From NCBI RefSeq assembly GCF_014279655.1, contig NZ_CP047946.1, positions 62,001-126,000 of the forward strand: DNA of 64,000 nucleotides, written 5' to 3'. Positions 37,680-46,566 of the stretch are shown one piece after another (position 1 is the stretch's first letter; every line of letters begins with the position of its first letter). The notes below the pieces were generated by a model. That model saw only the letters and a list, made by a program, of their open reading frames with translations. It ran no database searches and was not told the DNA's origin. This DNA is from Synechococcus sp. ROS8604. GTDB lineage: Bacteria > Cyanobacteriota > Cyanobacteriia > PCC-6307 > Cyanobiaceae. The position numbers were made by a program, and so were the translations under genes.

Positions 37680-39770
37680 TTGGCTTCAGGAGAAGTGATA
37701 TGGAATAGTAAAATCAATCTTACACCGACCATCCACAAGCATTTTTCTTGGAGTGATCTCGCATTGAATCATTTATTGCGTCAATCGCCAAATGTCTATC
37801 GTCCGTCTGTGGATGGACTCAGGGCTGTTGCTGTGATTGCGGTGATCATTAATCATCTTAATCCTGATTGGATTCCATATGGTTACCTTGGTGTTGATGT
37901 CTTTTTTGTAATCTCTGGCTTTGTTGTAACCCTCTCCTTGCTTCATAAGCCTCAAACAAATTTCAAGGAATTTATTCTTGGCTTCTATAGTCGGCGAGTG
38001 CGTCGATTGTATCCTGCCCTCATTGTTGTTGTTTTCATCAGTAGTCTGCTCGCTTTATTTGTGATGCATCCTGGCTCACAGGAGCGCCTTACTTCAATGA
38101 AGACTGGAATGTTTTCATTGGCTGGCTTGTCTAACCTTTTTCTCTTGACACAGCGTACTGATTACTTCGGAATTAGTGCGCAAATGAATTTATTCCTGCA
38201 CACTTGGTCGCTAGGTGTTGAAGAACAATTTTATATTATTTTTCCTCTCCTATGGTTTTTGCTTAGGCGTTCACGGATTGCCCTTATCTTAATTGTTTCA
38301 CTGCTTGGTGTGGCAAGTTGCTGGTTTCAACATGCACTTCTTGAGCAACATTGGGGTTTTGGTTTTGCCTTCTATTTGATGCCGACTCGCTTTTGGGAAC
38401 TAGCAGCTGGAGTGATTCTGGCTTGCCTGGCGCCACAGGTGTGGGCCTTGATGCATTCAGGCCTGAAAAATGTGATGGCAAATTATATTTCCGTTTTGAG
38501 TCTTCTCTATCTTTTTTATATTTTCAACAATGGGAGTGGCGTCGGAAAGCTTGGCGGTGTTCCCTTGGCCGTAGTGATGACGGTGTTGTTACTGTTCACG
38601 CTTGAAGGCGCTGGATGGTTGTGCCGAATGTTGTCGTTGGCCCCTTTAGTTGCTGTTGGTGTTCGATCTTATGGGTTGTATTTGTGGCACTGGCCACTAA
38701 TTGTTTTAATGCGCTGGATCTTCGATATTAATATTTATACAAGCCTTGTTCTTGTAGGACTCACAATATCTCTTTCCTGGCTGATGTATGCCATGATCGA
38801 GAATCCCTTGCGTCGTCATCGATGGCGTCCGCATCCTGCTGGCGAGCTTGCATTGGGTAGTTTATGTATGGGTATGACCACCTTATTTTTAGGAACGTTT
38901 GCGTTGACTGGTCGTAAAGCCATCAGTAGTTATTCACCCCCTGCTGCATTCCCTCATTTGGCTTATGCACCTGAAATTGCGGGAACTTTGATTAATCGTA
39001 AGCGATGCTTTAAACGATTTAGTTTTACCTCTAATGTTGACTTGTCTGTTGATGATTTAAGAAATTGCAGTATCACTCCAAAAAAATCTGAGGCTCCTAC
39101 CCTATTTCTTGTTGGAGATAGTTTTGCGGCGCATTTATCTCCAATTGTGAGTCGTTTACGGGAGGAGCAAGGAATTGGTGTTGAGGTACTGTTACGCGCC
39201 CAATGTCCCTTCCCTTCGAGGAGAAGTGACCCTGATGATGATTGCACCCGATTTGAAAATGTTCGTTTTAAGCGATTGGTCTCAGCGTCTCAACCGGGTG
39301 ATGTTGTGCTCTTGGCGTCTTCATCACGGGAGCTGGGTGGTGAATACTCGGATCATTTCCTCCATCGTCTTACGCAAATCACAGATGAACTTATGTCTAA
39401 GGGCGTAAGGGTCATTTTCCAGAGTCCAATTCCGCTGTTTACGCGTCGTTTTAATCCGGTTTGTCGCTACCCACTACGCTGGTTTCAGTGGGATGCTGAG
39501 AAGCGTTGCTCCTTGCCGAATCGTCAAATGCGTCAGGTTGCAGAGAATCGAATTAATCCGCTTTTAGTTCAGCTCGCGCCTTTGCAAGACCGAGGCTTGG
39601 AACTTTGGGATGTCTTTTCTCTTCTCTGTACTCCCACTGTGGATGAGTGCCAAACCCATCGCAATGGCATTCGTTTGTACCGAGACCATGCACATTTATC
39701 GGCGAAGGGGGCCGAATTTCTTTATCCCAGCTTTTTACGTTTATGGACTGATGATGCAAAACGGAGATAA
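37680..39770 (+). CDS. Acyltransferase-3 / SGNH fusion (OafA-type O-acetylase)
   Basis: 696 residues. Residues about 40-400 are an acyltransferase-3 domain with about ten membrane helices, starting YRPSVDGLRAVAVIAVIINHL and including FFVISGFVV, SRRVRRLYPAL and HTWSLGVEEQFY. From about 470 comes a periplasmic SGNH domain with the nucleophile in VGDSFAAHL and the catalytic Asp/His in DHAHLS near the C-terminus. Such fusions O-acetylate cell-surface polysaccharides. The TTG start is weak; GTG 37695 or TTG 37764 are possible. Followed after 2 bp by the next gene. Confidence 0.88.
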   Translation: MASGEVIWNSKINLTPTIHKHFSWSDLALNHLLRQSPNVYRPSVDGLRAVAVIAVIINHLNPDWIPYGYLGVDVFFVISGFVVTLSLLHKPQTNFKEFILGFYSRRVRRLYPALIVVVFISSLLALFVMHPGSQERLTSMKTGMFSLAGLSNLFLLTQRTDYFGISAQMNLFLHTWSLGVEEQFYIIFPLLWFLLRRSRIALILIVSLLGVASCWFQHALLEQHWGFGFAFYLMPTRFWELAAGVILACLAPQVWALMHSGLKNVMANYISVLSLLYLFYIFNNGSGVGKLGGVPLAVVMTVLLLFTLEGAGWLCRMLSLAPLVAVGVRSYGLYLWHWPLIVLMRWIFDINIYTSLVLVGLTISLSWLMYAMIENPLRRHRWRPHPAGELALGSLCMGMTTLFLGTFALTGRKAISSYSPPAAFPHLAYAPEIAGTLINRKRCFKRFSFTSNVDLSVDDLRNCSITPKKSEAPTLFLVGDSFAAHLSPIVSRLREEQGIGVEVLLRAQCPFPSRRSDPDDDCTRFENVRFKRLVSASQPGDVVLLASSSRELGGEYSDHFLHRLTQITDELMSKGVRVIFQSPIPLFTRRFNPVCRYPLRWFQWDAEKRCSLPNRQMRQVAENRINPLLVQLAPLQDRGLELWDVFSLLCTPTVDECQTHRNGIRLYRDHAHLSAKGAEFLYPSFLRLWTDDAKRR

Positions 39771-39772
39771 CC

Positions 39773-40666
39773 ATGGCCACCGCTCGTGAACGCACAGTTT
39801 TTTTGCATATCGGTTTGGGTAAAACAGGGACGAGTTATCTGCAACGCTATTTTCAGTTCAATCGTCTGATGCTCAGGCAATGTGGTCTTGTGTATCCGGA
39901 TGCTCAAGATAGTATTTCGGGTAATGGCCATCTCTTAACTCAATTTTTTTTGCAATCCAAGACGAACCCTGAAGTGATTACAAATCTAGACTTGTCTTCT
40001 GATTGTTATTTTTTTAGTAAGGAGCATTTTGCTCGTGAGTTGTCGGAACCAGTGCACTGTGGGCAATTTATTGATTTCCTGCATTGTCTTGGGTTTTCTC
40101 GTATTCATGTGATGCTCTTTGTTCGTAATCCTACAGACCATTGTTATTCTCTTTGGGCTCAAAAAGTAAAAGCAACTGACGAAGCAAGAAGTCTTCGCTG
40201 TTTTTCGTCTGGCTACGACTCACTGAGAATTGCTACCAAGTGTTTGCAAAACTTGGTATCTCTACGATGTGACGTTAAAGTTTTGAACTATAGCCTAGTT
40301 TCTAGTAATATATTGGCTCATATGCATGAGTGGCTTGTTTTAGGTTGTCCTAATGATACCTCTAAGAATTTATCTCTGTTTTTCCGTTCAGTTGGGTCTA
40401 GAAATGTTGCTCATGAATCTACTAATGTGACTCCCAACGCTGCTTTGTTAGCAATAAAAAGACTTCTTAATAGGTATGGCCTCGCTAGGCAAGGCAAGTC
40501 TCTGCTGAAGACCATGTCTTGGTGCAAGGGCGGGAAGCTTAACGAGCCTCATAAGCAGCTTTACTCGTCTAATGCTTTGAGTGCATTTCAAGAGGATATC
40601 TATTCATTCTCTCGATCGATTCGCCAATGCGATTTGGATCATGAGCATATACGAGTAGAGCTTTAA
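39773..40666 (+). CDS. Sulfotransferase-family protein
   Basis: 297 residues. The N-terminal P-loop FLHIGLGKTGTSYLQ (residues 10-24) and VMLFVRNPTDHCYSLWAQ (PAPS 3'-phosphate region, RNP in place of RDP) identify a sulfotransferase-like fold. Length is normal for the family. Directly downstream of the acyltransferase fusion (2-bp gap), so both decorations may be made from one transcript. Base composition is notably AT-rich compared with rfb and core genes, a sign of recent transfer. Substrate unknown, presumably the island's polysaccharide. Confidence 0.75.
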   Translation: MATARERTVFLHIGLGKTGTSYLQRYFQFNRLMLRQCGLVYPDAQDSISGNGHLLTQFFLQSKTNPEVITNLDLSSDCYFFSKEHFARELSEPVHCGQFIDFLHCLGFSRIHVMLFVRNPTDHCYSLWAQKVKATDEARSLRCFSSGYDSLRIATKCLQNLVSLRCDVKVLNYSLVSSNILAHMHEWLVLGCPNDTSKNLSLFFRSVGSRNVAHESTNVTPNAALLAIKRLLNRYGLARQGKSLLKTMSWCKGGKLNEPHKQLYSSNALSAFQEDIYSFSRSIRQCDLDHEHIRVEL

Positions 40667-40849
40667 TCCACTCTTCTGATGTTGCCCAGTTGTCACCCTT
40701 CGTTGAATGTGAATATCTGGTATCGATTCTCATCTGTTGGCTAACTGAGTTCGACTTATTGTTGGCAATGAATTAATTGATTCATTGCGTAAGCATCATT
40801 CATTCATGCGACACATAACACTTTTGCCTTGGCTGTGGTTCAGTAAGCA

Positions 40850-40876
40850 TAAAAAAGCCCTGCATTTGCAGGGCTT
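40850..40876 (-). terminator. Intrinsic terminator of the RTX-protein gene
   Basis: AAGCCCTGC pairs with GCAGGGCTT over nine bases around a four-base loop, and on the minus strand the stem runs into a T-run. It lies about 23 bp after the stop of the RTX-like gene and closes the secretion operon. Confidence 0.9.
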
Positions 40877-40898
40877 AGTTGTGTCAAGCTATACTTAA

Positions 40899-42230
40899 TC
40901 AGATGAACTGATCGACATTCAAGTCTCGGTCAGAGATGAAGATATTCTCTGATGTGTTAAGAGCGTCCTCAAGGGTTTTGCCTTCGCCGCCTACAATATA
41001 GAGTGACGAATTGCCAAAATCCTCGACAGTGACTTCAAACAGTCCAGTGTTGGGATTTGCATTTCCGTAAATTTCGTAGATGGTATTAGCATTTAGAACA
41101 TCTGTATATTTTGCTCCACTGTTCGGCTGCAAGAATGCTGGAGACAGGACTTCGCGACCAGTAGGAGTAAAATCAATATCGATCTTATCTGTTGCATCTA
41201 ATCCCTGGATTACATCAACTCCGTTTCCGAACGTGATTGTTGTAGAAGTCCGGAGTTTATTAAAGCCATCCTTGTCTAGTTTGGTAGCAGCAACACTGTC
41301 ACCGGAATTGAAGACATAGGTGTCTTTAGCAGCAAGCCCACCGGCGTTCTCCAAGATCAAGGTGTCAGCACCAACTCCCATGTCGAAGGTGTTGGTTCCA
41401 CCAAGCTTATCGGTTTGGAAGGTGCCCCGAGCGGTATCGTTGCCTTCACCACCGTTGAAGGTACCAGTTACACCACCCGCAAAAGCGCCACCTTGAGTAC
41501 TGGTGAAGATTTGGTCGTTACCCTTGTCACCGCTGACAAGAAGGTCATCGGACTCGATAAAATCACCGAGCAAATAGAAGGTGTCATCCTCAGAGCCGCC
41601 CCAGATGCTGGAGTTGTTGATGGAAACTGCTCCGACATTTTCAGGTGAATCTACACCAACTCCTTTCCAACCACCAACCCAGATCGTGTCAGCGCCAGCG
41701 GAACCATTGACTGATGAATTGTTGAATGTGCCATCGGAGATGTAAATCTCGTCGTTCTCAGAACCGCCGTAAGCGCGGATTCCATTTGTGTTGCCCCAGA
41801 TGTCAACCTGGTCGTTAGCTTTGTTGCCATTGACAACAGTACCGGATTGAGCGCTTTCAACGCTTACGTAATCGGAATCGGCTCCACCACGGATGATGGA
41901 GTTGGTTACGGCTCCGCCGAAAGCGATTGGTGAAGTGCGATCACCAACCTGGATTACGTCCTTGCCGCCACCACCTTGAACAAGGCTATCTACAACATTT
42001 GCAGCGGAAATTTCAATAATGTCATCATCGCCATTGCCATATACGGCGTATTCGCTGATGATACCATTGTTAAGAAATGGACCAACGATGTCGATAACGT
42101 CGTTACCGTCAAGGCCCTCGATGAGAACGGTTGAAGGCTGATCTACAAGGAATAGTGAATCATTCGCCTCTGTTCCTGTGTATTTAGCAGGAAACTCATT
42201 TGGATTTGAGGGGGTGCGCGTAAAAGCCAA
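40899..42230 (-). CDS. RTX-like beta-roll secreted protein
   Basis: 443 residues, acidic, with no Sec signal and no cysteine that I can see. About ten RTX-like turns (for example EGLDGNDVIDIVG, GNGDDDIIEIS, GGGGKDVIQVG, GGSENDEIYIS, GGSEDDTFYLLG, GGEGNDTARG) occur singly every 20-40 residues and not as packed nonapeptides. The C-terminal ~120 residues are a different domain, a likely secretion-signal region. It is the last gene after hlyD on the same strand, so it is the probable substrate of that type I system. The start is TTG at 42230 (no ATG in frame nearby). Possible surface-layer, adhesion or motility protein; not determinable here. Confidence 0.8.
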   Translation of the reverse strand: MAFTRTPSNPNEFPAKYTGTEANDSLFLVDQPSTVLIEGLDGNDVIDIVGPFLNNGIISEYAVYGNGDDDIIEISAANVVDSLVQGGGGKDVIQVGDRTSPIAFGGAVTNSIIRGGADSDYVSVESAQSGTVVNGNKANDQVDIWGNTNGIRAYGGSENDEIYISDGTFNNSSVNGSAGADTIWVGGWKGVGVDSPENVGAVSINNSSIWGGSEDDTFYLLGDFIESDDLLVSGDKGNDQIFTSTQGGAFAGGVTGTFNGGEGNDTARGTFQTDKLGGTNTFDMGVGADTLILENAGGLAAKDTYVFNSGDSVAATKLDKDGFNKLRTSTTITFGNGVDVIQGLDATDKIDIDFTPTGREVLSPAFLQPNSGAKYTDVLNANTIYEIYGNANPNTGLFEVTVEDFGNSSLYIVGGEGKTLEDALNTSENIFISDRDLNVDQFI

Positions 42231-42382
42231 GGCCCTTAAAGTTTGGATTACCTGGCTATTTTATTGCGTGAATCGATCATGTCAACTCGACAGTGCGAAT
42301 ATCCTGACAGTTTGAGTGGTGTCACTAACTCATGTCAATGTATACGGTCATTGGAGTACCTGTGTATTGATTGATAGAAAAT

Positions 42383-42577
42383 TTATATTTCTCGCAAGGA
42401 GTCTGCCTTGTCTTGAAAGTTCCCAAGCAGTAGCTGCAGATAGGTGACCTTGCGCAATTTGATGTTAGCGGTGAGGCTCATGCCTACTTGAAGCGGAAGG
42501 TTTTTTCCGCTTTTGAGTTTGAGTTGCTGGCTGGACAGCGTGATTGTGGTGGGATATCGATATTCGTCACGTTGTTT
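42383..42577 (-). other. In-frame continuation of hlyD beyond an amber codon
   Basis: After the TAG at 42578-42580 the same frame stays open for 64 codons to a TAA at 42383-42385. It encodes HlyD-type C-terminal sequence (DEYRYPTTITLSSQQLKL, then LPLQVGMSLTANIKLR, then a helix ending SLREI). This is exactly the beta-barrel end and terminal helix expected after the truncated product. The rest of the interval up to the RTX gene (42231-42382) has no gene and probably holds its promoter. Confidence 0.85.
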
Positions 42578-43534
42578 CTACTGGTCTGGTGGCAGGGCAT
42601 CGGATCCCACTGATTTCACCGTTCCCTCCAAAACGCCAAAATCAGTGGCGGGGAAAGAATCAATGCTGATGTCAGCTGGCATGCCCACGCGCACAAAGCC
42701 AATATCACGGCTGGGCACTTCCACATTGGCCTGTAACTTGTCGAAAGGAACGATTTTCATCACCGTTTCGGTGCCTTGCGCCGCATATCCGGTAGAGCGA
42801 GGCTTCAAATCAAATACGACCCCATTCACGGGAGAGCGCAGCGCTTGATATTTGAGGGTGACTTCGGCTTCTGTGCGTTTGGCTTGGAGATCTGAGAGCT
42901 CTGATTTCATTCGCTGAATGGCCTGCTGCAGAATCGCAGTCTGTCGTAATCGGTCCACCTTTGTTTGGGATAATTTACCCTGAACCTCTTGTACCTTGTT
43001 GCGCTGCTGCAGGAATTGCAGCTCTGATGAAGCACCTTGTTCTGCAAGATCTTGATAACGACTCAAGATTTTATTTTCAAGTTTTAATTTTCCACTCAAC
43101 ATGGTTACTTCTTCGTCATTGAGTTGCTGATAACGTTTGAGTTCATAAGTTTTGAGTTTGAGTTGCTCTTCTTTTGAAATAATACTTTGTAAATTAGATT
43201 TTAACTGCTGGCTGCTTGATTCCGTGTCGAGGCGCATTACGACCTGCCCAGCTGTAACACGGTCACCATCTTCCACGAGAATTTCGTCAGCAATGCCTCC
43301 GACGGGCATTTGAATTTCTTTGACAGCACCAAGGGGGTCAAGTTTTCCGGTTGCTACTACAATTTCCTCTGTTTTTGCCAAACACAACCAGCCCACTCCG
43401 AATGCAGTGGTTCCAATCAGCCCCCAGGTGATCGCCCGCATCCAGTACCGAGGTTGCTGCAGCACGGATTCATCATGGTCTGAGCTTTTAACGGCTTTGT
43501 CTAGCGCATTTTGTCCTTGTTTAAGACCAAGCAT
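42578..43534 (-). CDS. HlyD-family type I secretion adaptor, truncated by an amber codon
   Basis: 318 residues as read. One N-terminal membrane helix (about 33-52) follows a short cytoplasmic tail. Then comes a lipoyl/barrel half (KLDPLGAVKEIQMPVGGIADEILVEDGDRV), a long coiled coil (about 115-230), and the second lipoyl half (LRSPVNGVVFDLKPRSTG). The protein stops at DALPPDQ, before the last barrel strands, which are present in frame downstream. Adaptors of this family span the periplasm and contact the outer-membrane channel, so loss of the end would probably matter unless the stop is read through or a sequence error. It overlaps the ABC gene by one base. Confidence 0.85.
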   Translation of the reverse strand: MLGLKQGQNALDKAVKSSDHDESVLQQPRYWMRAITWGLIGTTAFGVGWLCLAKTEEIVVATGKLDPLGAVKEIQMPVGGIADEILVEDGDRVTAGQVVMRLDTESSSQQLKSNLQSIISKEEQLKLKTYELKRYQQLNDEEVTMLSGKLKLENKILSRYQDLAEQGASSELQFLQQRNKVQEVQGKLSQTKVDRLRQTAILQQAIQRMKSELSDLQAKRTEAEVTLKYQALRSPVNGVVFDLKPRSTGYAAQGTETVMKIVPFDKLQANVEVPSRDIGFVRVGMPADISIDSFPATDFGVLEGTVKSVGSDALPPDQ

Positions 43535-46488
43535 TAGCTTGCCTCCTGTTGGCGATAAAGGGCGAAGTAGCGTCCTTTAAGGTCGATCAATTCTTGGTGG
43601 GTACCACTTTCTACCAAGGCTCCGTCGTGCATCATCAAGATGCGGTCAGCACGGCGAATCGATGACAGCCGATGGGTGATGAATAGCACTGTGCTGTTAT
43701 CCATCGATTCGAGTAGGTTGTTGCATACCCTGCGCTCAGTGTCGTAATCGAGTGCACTTGTGGCTTCGTCCATCACCAATAATTTGGGTTTGCCAAGCAG
43801 GGTGCGGGCGATTGCAATGCGTTGACGCTGGCCGCCACTGAGATTGCTGCCGCGCTCCCCCACATTGGTGCTGTAGCCACTGGACAGTTGCATGATGAAA
43901 TCATGGGCATGAGCCATGCGTGCTGCATGCACGATGTCATCGCTGTTCGCATCGGGTTGGGTAAGAGCAATGTTTTCTGAAATCGTGCCTGAAAACAACA
44001 GAGGATCTTGAGGTACGATTCCAATTTGCCGTCTTAGTGAATAGAGCTCAACTTTGTCGATGTCATATTCATCGATCATTAATCGCCCGCTGTCTGGTGT
44101 GTAAAGCCTTGGCAATAACTTCACTAATGTGCTTTTTCCGCTGCCACTTTGGCCGACAATCCCAACAAAGCTGTTGGCTTCGATGCTGAGGTTGATGTTC
44201 TTTAAGACCGGCGGAGACGAGGGCTTAAAGCGAAAGCTCACATCATCAAATTTCACCTGGCCGTCAATGGGTGGCAAAGGGATTTTGGCTTGATCGGATT
44301 CATTCGATTCCAAGGGGGTGTTGATGATGTCGGCCAAGCGTTCAAAGCTCACCTTCAGTTCTTGAATGTTCTGCCAGATTGTGGAGAGTCGCAGCAGTGG
44401 CTGCGTCACATAGCCACTGATGATCCTGAACGCAATCAGTTGGCCGAGAGTGAGTTCGCCTTGTAGCACCATCGCGGCACCCACCCAAAGCACGAGCAGC
44501 TGAGACAGTTTCTGCAACACCTGGCTGGCTTGGGTGACCGCTGTTCCCGTGATTGTTTTTTCGTAGGTGCGGGCGATGTAACGGCTGTAGAGCTCCTGCC
44601 ATTTCCAGCGGCTCACCATCTCCACGTTTTGAGCTTTCACAGTCTGAATGCCGGTGAGCACCTCCACCAGATGGCTCTGGGTTTTGGCATTTTCTTCAGC
44701 GGACTGGCGGAACTGACGACGGAACAACGGCGCTCCCAGCAGGGTGAGGCCCACTTGGATGGGGAGCACCGCTAGGGCTACCAGGGTGAGCACCCAGCTG
44801 TAGAGAGCCATTACGGCGATATAGATCACTGAAAACAGCGCGTCGAGAATGGTGGTTAAGGCTTGGCCGGTGAGGAAATTACGGATTTTCTCGAGCTCGG
44901 CAATCCGTGTTCCCAGTTCACCCACAGGCCTTCGATCGAAGTAACCCAACGGGAGCCGAAGCAGATGGTCAATGACTTCAGCGCCAAGACGTTGGTCAAT
45001 GCGGTTCGTAGTCTCGGCAAATAAGAACGTTTTTAAACTGCCCAAGATCCCTTCCAGCAGAGTCACCACCACCAGGGCCACACCCAGCACTTGCAGCGTG
45101 TCGAGGCTGCGTTGACTGATCACCTTGTCGATAATCACCTGAATCAACAGCGGGTTGGCTAGGCCAAACAGCTGCACGACAAAGCTGGCTACAAATACCT
45201 GAACCAAAACGCCGCGGTATCGACTCAGTGCAGGAAGGAACCAACTGAACCCAAAGGTTTGATCGGGGGTGTTATGGGAGCGATCCACTAACAAAATTTC
45301 AACACCCTCTGGGCAGCGTTCTGAAATTTGTTCGGGGGAGACCGTGATTTCCCCTTCGCGAGGTGAGGCCAAGAGCAAGCCGTTGCTACTGCTGCCGATC
45401 ACGAGCACAAACCCTTCGCCCCATTGCAGTAATGCGGGTGTTTTGAGGCGCGTGCATTCGCTTATGGGCACCTTGGCCGCCACCACGTGTAAGCCGAGTC
45501 CTGCGGCGAGTTGGCCGCAGGTTTGCATGTTGGGGGTTTGATTGCGGCGCGCCACGTCGCGCAACACCTTCTCAATCGCGTCACGGCGGAAGGGCAAGTC
45601 CATCACCGCTGCCATCATCTGGAAGCAAGCGAGAGTTTCTTGTAAGGGCCCTTCGCCTCGCACCAGCCGGAAACGGCCAGAACCAGGTCTGCCGGTTTGA
45701 TGCAAACCACTGGCGGCGGGGCGGTCGGGAGCATCCTCCAAAGAGAGAAATTCCTCCTGGGTGTGTTCCACAATCTCGGGAGTGAGCGCTGAGGTTGTGC
45801 CTTCTCCAGCGATGGCTTCCGTCAAAGCCTCTGGGATTGCGATCACGCGTAGCACAAAGGGTGATGCCCCTGGAGGTAAGGGATCATTGGCGCTCTTGGC
45901 AATCCCCAGCTCCGTTGGTTTGGCGGCATCGAGGGCAAACACTTTGAAGCCTTTCTCTGCCGCTCCTTGGCGCGCCTCATCCGTTCTTTTGAGGAGTTTG
46001 GCTTGCTCAGCAAGCGGTCTCAGCCAGCGCAATAAGGAACCGTCGCTTTTGGCCGAGCGCTGTTGAATCGCTTCAATCTGTGCTGAAAGTTCCGCGGGCC
46101 ACAGGGTTTGGTCGCACCACGTGCGAAAGCTTTCTTCGTCGCGATACAGATCGGCGATGCATTGGTCGGGGATGGCAAGTCCGGTGGCTTCGGTGGAGGT
46201 GCTCACGTCTTCGCAGGCCACGCCACGCAGCAACGACACCAAGCCCACCAAAGAACCAGGCCCCATTTTGGCGAGGGTCACCAGCTGACCTTTTTCGCGG
46301 CCCAGCAGACGTGCCTGTCCGTTCAGGAGCAACACCACGTTGGCGGGCATGGTGGCGCCATCAGCAATGGTCTGGCCGATGCGAAAGCGCAGCAACTTGG
46401 CGGCTTGATTGACTTTTGCCAGGCCCTCTTGGCTAAGGCTGCGAAAAGCTGGATGCTCTTGGAGTGCGGCGATGGGAGTCGTGGTCAT
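43534..46488 (-). CDS. Type I secretion ABC exporter with CNBD-like and C39-like N-terminal domains
   Basis: 984 residues. Domains in order: a cyclic-nucleotide-binding-like fold at about 5-140; a linker; a C39-peptidase-like domain at about 285-420; six membrane helices at about 435-715; and the ATPase with Walker A VGQSGSGKST near 780, LSGGQRQRIAIAR near 885 and LLVMDEATSALD near 906. The C39-like part lacks the catalytic Cys and His (GEGFVLV where a HFVV motif is expected), as in HlyB, so it probably docks substrate and does not cleave it. Architecture is that of cyanobacterial RTX exporters. It overlaps hlyD by one base. Confidence 0.9.
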   Translation of the reverse strand: MTTTPIAALQEHPAFRSLSQEGLAKVNQAAKLLRFRIGQTIADGATMPANVVLLLNGQARLLGREKGQLVTLAKMGPGSLVGLVSLLRGVACEDVSTSTEATGLAIPDQCIADLYRDEESFRTWCDQTLWPAELSAQIEAIQQRSAKSDGSLLRWLRPLAEQAKLLKRTDEARQGAAEKGFKVFALDAAKPTELGIAKSANDPLPPGASPFVLRVIAIPEALTEAIAGEGTTSALTPEIVEHTQEEFLSLEDAPDRPAASGLHQTGRPGSGRFRLVRGEGPLQETLACFQMMAAVMDLPFRRDAIEKVLRDVARRNQTPNMQTCGQLAAGLGLHVVAAKVPISECTRLKTPALLQWGEGFVLVIGSSSNGLLLASPREGEITVSPEQISERCPEGVEILLVDRSHNTPDQTFGFSWFLPALSRYRGVLVQVFVASFVVQLFGLANPLLIQVIIDKVISQRSLDTLQVLGVALVVVTLLEGILGSLKTFLFAETTNRIDQRLGAEVIDHLLRLPLGYFDRRPVGELGTRIAELEKIRNFLTGQALTTILDALFSVIYIAVMALYSWVLTLVALAVLPIQVGLTLLGAPLFRRQFRQSAEENAKTQSHLVEVLTGIQTVKAQNVEMVSRWKWQELYSRYIARTYEKTITGTAVTQASQVLQKLSQLLVLWVGAAMVLQGELTLGQLIAFRIISGYVTQPLLRLSTIWQNIQELKVSFERLADIINTPLESNESDQAKIPLPPIDGQVKFDDVSFRFKPSSPPVLKNINLSIEANSFVGIVGQSGSGKSTLVKLLPRLYTPDSGRLMIDEYDIDKVELYSLRRQIGIVPQDPLLFSGTISENIALTQPDANSDDIVHAARMAHAHDFIMQLSSGYSTNVGERGSNLSGGQRQRIAIARTLLGKPKLLVMDEATSALDYDTERRVCNNLLESMDNSTVLFITHRLSSIRRADRILMMHDGALVESGTHQELIDLKGRYFALYRQQEAS

Positions 46489-46566
46489 AGGTGTTTGCAG
46501 CGGCTGTGACGCGCAGACTCCACATCAAATGAAGCATGCATTATTGATTGGTTTTGGTCTCAAAGC

